A DNA stretch of 64,000 nt. Source: Topomyia yanbarensis. Its lineage: Eukaryota > Arthropoda > Insecta > Diptera > Culicidae. A program made the translations under genes and the position numbers. The stretch covers positions 209,114,546 through 209,178,545 of the forward strand of contig NC_080670.1 of NCBI RefSeq assembly GCF_030247195.1. Direction: 5' to 3'. The notes beneath the pieces were generated by a model. The model saw nothing but the letters and a program-made list of their open reading frames with translations. It did no database searches and was not told the DNA's origin. This document shows, in pieces, positions 57,300 to 64,000 of the stretch. Within the stretch, counting starts at the first letter, position 1; every line of letters begins with the position of its first letter.

Positions 57300-59400
57300 C
57301 TTGGGCCGATCTACTTACTAGTTTGTGGAATACAGCCTTTTGCTGCCTCAAATGAAGATATTGAAAAGTAAAAACTCTTCGACACCTGGTTTATAAAGCA
57401 GCAATGACTGGCAGTGAATTCGTGGTCCAGTTCCGTATATCAAAGCTTCCAGCTTTGTGAACTTATCTCCTTCTCCTCCAATTCTTCACTGATCAGCATA
57501 CCATCGCCATAGTACTGGTGAACGATACCTTGACCGATTTCCGGATCTTGCTGCTCGAATTGCTTGAAGGACATCACTAGTATACGTGCTGGAATTCTAG
57601 TAAGTTACTTTCTTCTTACGCCGGAAGTGTTGACTGCGCCGGTTCACAGGTCTTATGCGGACTAGATCGTACATTTCCGGTCATCGCCAAGATAGACATA
57701 AGGGACATCACTTGAATGGGTCCGTTGAAGAGTTTTGGCCGCTTTCGGCGAACGAGTCCTGTCTTGCCGGATTTGTTAGGATTCACAATTGGAAGGAACG
57801 GAAGGTACTAAACTCGGTCGAGAGTTGTCTCCAGTTCCTCTTGCAGGGAGTCTCCTTATGTAGCCTTTGGCTAGGTAGTCGTTGATTTCTGAGATGAGTT
57901 CCTGAGATAGGTTGCCGTCCGCATGTATTCGCCGATCGAGATATTCTCTTCTCCGTAGTGTCATCTTCCCGGAAGTTTCACGTTATCGTATCGCCATAGA
58001 CGGCGAGATTCGTATCGTCCGTTCGTACGTCTAGCCAAAGATTACAGATTCTGAAACTTTCGAGTAAGAAATACCGCTTCGTAGCCTCGAGCAGTTTCTC
58101 GTGTGATTCGATGTCACATTGACAGAATTGGACACTGTGTAATCCTAGCCTAGTATTTGTTGCTATGGGTTCGTTCGACTTGCCTTGGCGGTTTTTCATC
58201 ACGTTCTCTAAGCTGGAATGGACCAACCTGAAGAGAGATCGCGGACAGAGATTTTGGATCTACCGGTAGATCTATCAGATGTCGGATCTTTTTCCTCGTC
58301 ATGTCCAAGGTATTAGTAGCGCTGGTGGTGGACTGTGTGTACTTCCTAGGGCGTGAGTTTCTTGGAGGGCGAATCCGCTCAAGAAACGCTAGAAATCTGG
58401 AAGTTTACACGTCCGTTCTGTTAGTGCCACCATTCCATTACAGGCATCGTACTTACAATTTGTCTGCCAAACTCTGCTCCATCACTCTAAGGCCCGATTC
58501 GCCGTCTACAAAGACGTAGGTTCGTACCATAAAGGAGAACTAGTACAATTCTGAACATGATCTTGGACCCTTGATACAGGCTACACATGGTGTTGCTAGC
58601 TGCTTTCTTTGGAGTTCGTGGAACAACTCTGTCCCCGGAGCTGACGGTGACCTGCGCGATTACTTGGGCGTGTAGAAAGAGATGGTACAGCCATCGGAAC
58701 CGTACACCTTTTCCTGTTTTCATACTTCCGACATAGTATACACTTCCGCATTACTGCTTACCTTAAACCGTAGCTGAGTTCTTGGAATTGATTGCACCCG
58801 ACGCGGATCCTCGGGTGGATCGTTACCGGGCTCTTTTGAAGTAGTAGCTATTCTACGCATTGGGGCATTCGGAGGTTTCCGTCGATGCCTGACGGTCCTT
58901 TTCGGTATGAAGATTTATAAAACCATCTATTTTTATTGCTAGGGGTCGATGATCATCGCCGACCGAAATTGCAACGTTTGTAGCGACGAAACATAGCCAT
59001 GCACTACAGTTCAGTAGCGTTGGAGTAAAGTTGTTCCACGAAGTTCTTATCTGGGCCAGCTTGAATGTCGGGCGTACCTCAAAGAAGCATTTCACATAAA
59101 GTCCTCGATCCCACAGGCTTCTACCGTTGCGAATAGATTCTCTACGCCGAACTCGAAGTAGATGACTATGTCCAGCCTTTCAATGACAGGAGACGGCAAT
59201 GAACAGATCTTCCAGATCATTACTTGTATGATTGTTTCCGGCCCTCCATATCATCCTTCCGTTCACATTCGATGGGTGTAGCAAGTGGCGCTTCACTGCT
59301 TCCAGCGCATTCTGGAATGCAGTTCCACCGCTGTACTTTAGTCTCATCTTCTAGGATGTAGTCACGATCTCCAGCTTCAGCAGCAGGCTACTTCTGTTTC
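57300..59400 (-). mobile_element. BEL/Pao relic, copy 3 (gag, protease, RT start)
   Basis: Minus strand, 5' to 3': a gag-like stretch (about 59,340-59,180: ALEAVKRHLLHPSN), then Pol with FRIVLVLLYGTN and a degraded retropepsin region (58,560-58,480). Next are RKKIRHLIDLPVDPKSLSAI (about 58,290), TRLGLHSVQF...FLLESFRI (58,160-58,040), and INDYLAKGYIRRLPARG (57,890-57,840) at the start of RT. The later SFDIRNWTTNSLPVIAAL (57,460-57,410) follows directly, so the RT core is deleted. Frameshifts throughout; no LTRs could be delimited by eye. Confidence 0.75.
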
Positions 59401-59764
59401 AAACATTGAAGCTGACATTTTCTTTCAATCCGATACGTAACTCAACTACAACTAATCAATTAAGATTAAAAAAGCGCTTGTGCTCTTTTCAGAAGTTACT
59501 CTTGAGACGAAAGGGCGAAAACTGCATCTTCTTCGATACCGTAGACGTGTTTCATCTAGTTTAAAAAGACCGAGACTAGTCACTAATAGATTTGGTAGAG
59601 CATTCCACGAATCTAATGAAAAAAAAAAATTCCGCGGCTCGACGTTTCGGCTATTTGCTGTAACCTTTTTGAAGAGAAACTAATATATTTTTAAATATTT
59701 TTAAACTGACAGAAGTAGTAAACTCAAAATTCAACACTTCATCCCTTCCTGCTCCATTCCACAG
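59401..59764. other. PlexA intron 2, 3' end
   Basis: Contains a degenerate CGAAACGTCG tag on the minus strand (59,641-59,676) and ends with CTGCTCCATTCCACAG, the acceptor for exon 3. No gene. Confidence 0.6.
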
Positions 59765-60304
59765 ATCACTTCAACGCACAGCTCTCGATCAAAACCTCCC
59801 AGGGTCCGGACATCGTGTCGACCAAGTTCACCTTCTTCGACTGCAGTACCCATCTGTCCTGTACGCAGTGCGTCTCCTCGCAGTTCCCCTGTGATTGGTG
59901 CGTGGAAGCCCATCGCTGTACGCACGATACGGCGGAGAACTGCCGCAACGATATCCTCGTGACAGGGATCAGCCGAATCGGACCGAGTTACCGATCGGGG
60001 CCCGGGTTCTGTCCTACGATCAACGTAACCGGCGATGGGCCGGAGATCCTAGTGCCGGCTGGGTCGAAAAAGTCCGTTAAAGTGAAGGTGCATATCATCG
60101 GTCAATTCATCGTCCAGACGCGGTTCGTGTGTCAATTCAATGTGGAGGGCCGGGTGACGAGCGTTAATGCGCAACTGCTGGGCGATACCATCTACTGCGA
60201 TGCGATGGAGTTCTCGTACACGGCGAAGACGCCGAATCTGACGGCGACGTTCGCTGTTATTTGGGGCGGCTCGAAGCCGCTAGACAATCCTAATAATATT
60301 CATG
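59765..60304 (+). CDS. PlexA: Plexin A, coding exon 3 (IPT1 end, PSI2, IPT2)
   Basis: Residues 623-802. The first codon (Asn) is split across intron 2 (A|AT). The exon completes IPT1 (HFNAQLSIKTSQGPDIV), carries PSI2 at about residues 643-682 (FFDCSTHLSCTQCVSSQFPC, DWCVEAHRC), and begins the next IPT fold (VKVHIIGQFIVQTRFVCQFN, then ATFAVIWGGSKPLDNP). The PSI cysteines are intact. Donor GTGAGT at 60,305. The length is divisible by three and phase 1 is retained. Extracellular stalk of the receptor; these modules form the ring-like ectodomain. Confidence 0.97.
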
Positions 60305-60360
60305 GTGAGTTGAGGGGAGGTAGTCGTAAGATTTAAGTAACTAATTCTTTCCAATTTCAG

Positions 60361-60961
60361 TCGTAATTTATCGCTGTAGAGATATGTCCGATAGCTGTGG
60401 TGTTTGCTTGGCGTTAGATGAAAAGTATAAGTGTGGTTGGTGTTCGTCGTCTAATACGTGTGAGGTCGAGGACCAGTGCGGCATTTCCGGGAAGGTCGAG
60501 GGCCAGGAGAAGAAGGACTGGCTGAACAATCAGCAGACCTGTCCGAATCCGGAGATTCATTCGTTCGACCCGAAGACGGGTCCGTGGGAGGGCGGAACGA
60601 ACATTACCATCCGGGGGATCAATTTGGGTAAGAAGTTTGAGGACGTTTACGGTGGGATCAAGATCGCTGGGATCGATTGTATGCCGTTCCGGGAGCTGTA
60701 CGTGCAGACGAAGGAGATTGTGTGTAAGGTGGATGGGCCGGGTGTGAAGAGTCACCGGTCGGGGCGGGTTGTGGTACAGATTTCCGACTTCCGAGGTGAG
60801 TCGACGTATGATTTCGTGTTCGTCGATCCGGAGATTACGGACTTTGGGCCGAAGTTTGGACCGATCTCGGGTGGGACGATTATCAAGATTGTCGGGAAGG
60901 ATTTGAACACGGGAAGTAGAGTGAATGCGTTCTTGGAGCAGCATCCCTGCGAAATTTTGAG
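60361..60961 (+). CDS. PlexA: Plexin A, coding exon 4 (PSI3, IPT3, IPT4 start)
   Basis: Residues about 803-1002. Starts after a 56-base intron (60,305-60,360, acceptor CCAATTTCAG). PSI3 spans about 807-845 (YRCRDMSDSCGVC, then CGWCSSSNTC). IPT3 starts at about 864 with PEIHSFDPKTGPWEGGTNIT and IPT4 at about 958 with PEITDFGPKFGPISGGTIIK, both showing the classic glycine-glycine-threonine loop. Donor GTTAGC at 60,962 is a weaker than usual 5' splice site, but the reading frame (AG|C = Ser) and fly similarity support it. The open frame otherwise runs on into the intron and stops at 61,004. Confidence 0.96.
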
Positions 60962-61021
60962 GTTAGCTTTTTTTCATTATTCGAATTTGTTTAATAAATT
61001 TTAATAAATTGTCACCAACAG

Positions 61022-61200
61022 CACGGACGAATCGGAGGCTACCTGCCGGACAACGGCAGTTCTCGACCAGATGCAAGGGAAGCTCCGTATGGAGTTCGAC
61101 AATGGCGTTCGGGAGTTCAGTGGCGACAACTTTGAGTACGTGGCGAATCCTTCGATTGACTACGTGACTTCCGGGGATCTGGGGACAAGAACGGCACGAG
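61022..61200 (+). CDS. PlexA: Plexin A, coding exon 5 (IPT4 end)
   Basis: Residues about 1003-1062. Follows a 60-base intron (acceptor ACCAACAG at 61,021). Encodes TDESEATCRTTAVLDQMQGK and GDNFEYVANPSIDYV. I end the exon at 61,200 before GTAATC, because removing 61,201-61,263 gives TARGIPAGGIKIFVFGQNF, which aligns without a gap to the fly KGIPAGG segment as I recall it. If the intron is retained, exon 5 continues to 63,224 with 21 extra residues. Confidence 0.85.
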
Positions 61201-61263
61201 GTAATCTATCGCCGAACCGTATTGGACAGTCAAACCTCAATTTCTACATTCTATCGCCAACAG

Positions 61264-63224
61264 GAATCCCAGCCGGTGGCATCAAGATCTTCGTGTTCGG
61301 TCAGAACTTCTTCTCCATCCAGAAGCCGAAGATCTACGTGTACTATCGGGATCAGATCTTCCTGAACGAGTGCCAATCGATCTCGAACAAGGAGATGCAC
61401 TGTAGCTCGCCGGAGATCGATCTGCAGGAGGAGGACACATTCCATTCGGACGAACCGCTTCAGCTGGAGTACGGCTTCATCATGGACGACGTCAAATCGG
61501 TTAAGAATTTGTCCGCCAAACTGGGTAGCCGATTCGAGTTGCACCCGAATCCGGTGTATTATCCGTTCGAGGAGAATTTGAAGCACTTTAACAGTGAGTA
61601 TCTGACGATCAACGGGAAGAATTTGGATCGAGCCTGCAAGGAGAGTGATGTGATGGTGCGGATTGGTGATAATGCCATTTGTAACATTACGTCACTGTCG
61701 CGACAACAGCTGACCTGTCGGCCACCGATGGATCAGGAGATCAAGAAGGTCAACGTGAAGGTTGTGATCGGGAATGCACTGACGTACGACATCGGGTATA
61801 TGAGTTACTCCTCGGCTAGTATTTTGCCGTCGATCAATAATAAGGCGGTGACGTTGATCGTGACGATCGGGTCGGTGATTTTCTTCGTGATCTTCATCGG
61901 GTTGGTGATCGCGTATCGCAAGAAGACTAGCGAGAATAATCGTGTACTGAAGAACATGCAGGAACAGATGGATATTTTGGAGTTGAGGGTCGCAGCCGAG
62001 TGTAAGGAAGCGTTTGCTGAGCTGCAAACGGAGATGACGGATCTTGGTGGGGACATCACTTCGGGTGGTATTCCGTATCTGGACTACAGGACGTATGCGA
62101 TGAAGATACTGTTTCCGAACAACGACGATCACGTGGTGTTGCAGTGGGAAAAGCCGGAGCTGTTGCGAAAGGAAAAGGGACTCCGACTGTTTGGGCAGTT
62201 GGTGATGAACAAGACGTTCTTGTTGTTGTTTATAAGGACGCTGGAAAGCAACCGGTATTTCTCGATGCGGGAACGGGTGAACGTGGCTTCTCTGATTATG
62301 GTTACACTGCAGAGTAAGTTGGAGTATTGTACGGATATACTGAAGACGTTGCTGGCGGAGTTGATCGAGAAATGTATCGAAGGGAAGAGCCATCCGAAGC
62401 TACTGTTACGACGAACGGAGTCCGTCGCGGAGAAGATGTTGTCCGCGTGGTTTACATTCCTGTTGTACAAGTTCTTAAAGGAATGCGCCGGTGAACCGTT
62501 GTACATGCTGTTCCGAGCGGTGAAAGGTCAGATCGATAAGGGTCCGGTAGATGCGATTACCCACGAGGCTAGGTATTCGTTGAGCGAGGAAAAGTTGATC
62601 CGACAGATGATCGAGTTCAAAGTCCTGACGGTTTACGCGAGTATCACGCAGCCACCGATTTTGTGCAATAACGTCGAAATGATTCCGACCAACACGGAAA
62701 ACATTCCGGTTAAGGTGCTGGACTGTGACAGCATCGGCCAGGTGAAGGAGAAATGTTTGGACACGATCTACAAGGCCATTCCGTGCAGTCAGCGACCCAG
62801 GAAGGAGGATCTGGACCTCGAATGGCGTACCGGAAGCTCCGGCCGTGTGATCCTCTACGATGAGGATTCTACCTCGAAGACTGATGGCGAGTGGAAGAAG
62901 CTCAACACGTTGCACCATTATCGGGTTAACGACGGCGCCTGTCTGAGTCTGGTGCCGAAGGAAAGCTCCATTTACAACATTACACTGATAGGGGAAAAAT
63001 ACTCGGAGAAAATCCACAAATATGAAACACTAAACATATCGAAGTACGTTTCGCCGTCGCCGCCCTTCAGCCGGGCCGGCAGCCCGATGAACGTGGACAT
63101 GCAGGAGAACAGCATCAAGTACTGGCACCTGGTGAAGCACCACGACAGCGATGGGTCGAAGGAGGGAGAACGGGTCAACAAGATGGTCTCGGAGATCTAT
63201 CTGACCCGGCTGTTGGCCACCAAG
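61264..63224 (+). CDS. PlexA: Plexin A, coding exon 6 (IPT5-6, TM, GAP N-part, RBD)
   Basis: Residues 1063-1716. Last IPT folds include GIPAGGIKIFVFGQNF and YLTINGKNLDRACKESDVMV. A single transmembrane helix lies at 1257-1280 (AVTLIVTIGSVIFFVIFIGL...), followed by a basic juxtamembrane and coiled-coil-like segment (NMQEQMDILELRVAAE). The cytoplasmic GAP domain follows, with FGQLVMNKTFLLLFIRTLES, MRERVNVASLIMV, and the catalytic double-arginine motif LLRRTESVAEKML (R1445, R1446). The Rho-GTPase-binding insert, about 1525-1650, includes IPVKVLDCDSIGQVKEKC. Donor GTAAGT at 63,225, phase 0. GAP activity of plexins acts on Rap-type GTPases. All key residues are present, so the receptor looks functional. 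Confidence 0.97.
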
Positions 63225-63284
63225 GTAAGTTCTTCTAGATCAGAAACGGGACTTGACGCATTAACTCACTTTGAATTCCAACAG

Positions 63285-63466
63285 GGTACCCTTCAAAAGT
63301 TCGTCGATGATCTGTTCGAGACGATCTTCAGCACTGCACATCGAGGTTCCGCACTCCCACTAGCAATAAAGTACATGTTCGATTTCCTAGATGATCAGGC
63401 TCTCTTGCATGGCATCACCGATCCGGAGGTGGTGCACACCTGGAAGAGCAACAGTTTACCGTTGCG
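63285..63466 (+). CDS. PlexA: Plexin A, coding exon 7 (GAP C-part)
   Basis: Residues 1717-1776 plus two bases. After a 60-base intron, the GAP domain resumes: GTLQKFVDDLFETIFSTAHR, then LAIKYMFDFLDDQALLHGIT and HTWKSNSLPL. The last codon, CG|A for Arg1777, is split by the next intron. This arginine begins [10 protein letters not shown] and corresponds to the third conserved GAP arginine of the plexin family. Donor GTAAGT at 63,467. Confidence 0.97.
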
Positions 63467-63530
63467 GTAAGTTCTAAGTGGTGATCGTGTCTTCACAGTT
63501 CCATAGCTAATTGTATCTAACGTCTTGCAG

Positions 63531-63661
63531 ATTCTGGGTGAACCTCATCAAAAATCCTAACTTTGTGTTTGACATTCACAAGTCAAACATAGTGGATTCT
63601 TGCCTATCGGTTGTGGCTCAAACCTTTATGGACTCTTGTTCAACTTCAGATCATAGGCTAG
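63531..63661 (+). CDS. PlexA: Plexin A, coding exon 8
   Basis: Residues 1777-1820. A 64-base intron precedes it. Encodes [20 protein letters not shown] and [16 protein letters not shown], a very highly conserved part of the plexin GAP fold. Donor GTAAGT at 63,662; the Gly codon is split G|GG. Confidence 0.97.
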
Positions 63662-63719
63662 GTAAGTTCGAATGACCTACGAAACTGAAGCCCCCTAAAA
63701 ACCTCCTCACTTTTCACAG

Positions 63720-63865
63720 GGAAAGACTCACCTAGTTCTAAGCTTTTATACGCTAAGGATATCCCATCGTACCGGGAGTGGGTGGAGCGGTACTACAGCG
63801 ACATTCGGGAGATGGCCGCCATATCGGATCAGGATATGAACGCGATGCTCGCCGAAGAGTCACGG
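63720..63865 (+). CDS. PlexA: Plexin A, coding exon 9
   Basis: Residues 1821-1869. After a 58-base intron it encodes [20 protein letters not shown], then [21 protein letters not shown]-terminal helices of the GAP domain. Ends ...EESR before GTAAGT at 63,866, phase 0. Confidence 0.97.
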
Positions 63866-63952
63866 GTAAGTGTAGGTTCTTCACCGCTTCCAGCCCCGCA
63901 GAGCTGTGATGATCATTTCCATGTTTCTTCCATGTTTTCCCTTACCGGACAG

Positions 63953-64000
63953 CTCCACACGACCGAGTTCAACACGAACTGTGCCCTGCACGAGCTGTAC
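63953..64000 (+). CDS. PlexA: Plexin A, coding exon 10, partial at window end
   Basis: Residues 1870-1885 and beyond. After an 87-base intron with acceptor TTACCGGACAG, the sequence reads [16 protein letters not shown], the start of the last conserved plexin segment. The stop codon lies outside the window; from the family, a few dozen residues remain. Confidence 0.95.

Noticed and set aside
1..64000. CRISPR array, bacterial operon, rRNA or true tRNA genes
   Set aside because: The window is eukaryotic with spliced exons; no regular spacer-repeat pattern, and only tRNA-like SINE pieces were found.
43844..64000. Assignment to Plexin B instead of Plexin A
   Set aside because: The Sema, PSI and IPT segments (for example VAFIAPGPP and DCSTHLSCTQCVSSQFPCDW) follow the fly PlexA pattern I remember closely; Plexin B is much more divergent in these regions.

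Overview
The window is animal nuclear DNA, almost certainly from a mosquito (Culicidae). It carries a strongly recognisable insect Plexin A gene (PlexA) on the + strand, with short 56-87 base introns in its 3' half and huge repeat-filled introns in its 5' half. The repeats are typical of culicid genomes: BEL/Pao, R1, jockey/CR1-like, LOA/I-like, RTE-like and Penelope-like relics, and an interspersed repeat ending in ATATGAGAAAGGCAAAA. The mosquito assignment is inferred from protein similarity and repeat style; I could not run a search.

Layout. 1-16,690 is upstream of the first coding exon. It holds kilobases of degenerate T/C-rich sequence (25-2105, 8714-15010, interrupted by inserted repeats), a decayed Penelope-like element on the minus strand (about 3330-4450) and several hammerhead-ribozyme-like motifs. 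Coding exon 1 of PlexA (signal peptide, start of Sema) is at 16,703-16,894. Intron 1 (16,895-43,843, 26.9 kb) contains a 4.7 kb heptamer array, a second small array, a hAT-like MITE, tRNA-like SINE pieces, relics of at least four non-LTR elements, and a run of exon-like tandem units on the minus strand. Exon 2 (43,844-45,518) encodes most of the Sema domain, PSI1 and the start of IPT1. Intron 2 (45,519-59,764, 14.2 kb) holds a 1.18 kb foldback element and a graveyard of BEL/Pao and R1 pieces. Exons 3 to 10 (59,765-64,000 and beyond) encode the remaining PSI/IPT repeats, the transmembrane helix and the split cytoplasmic GAP domain with its Rho-GTPase-binding insert.

The predicted PlexA product is 1,885 residues up to the window edge if a 63-base, stop-free, in-frame intron at 61,201-61,263 is removed. 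From my recollection of the fly protein, only a few dozen C-terminal residues should lie beyond the window. No other intact protein-coding gene is supported. Most long open frames lie in low-complexity T-rich or heptamer repeats and are composition artefacts.

The least-explained signals are: small minus-strand hammerhead-like motifs whose stem II changes by compensation; a heptamer satellite with an embedded 35-base hairpin; the long foldback in a transcribed intron; and the tandem exon-like units at 41.7-42.5 kb.
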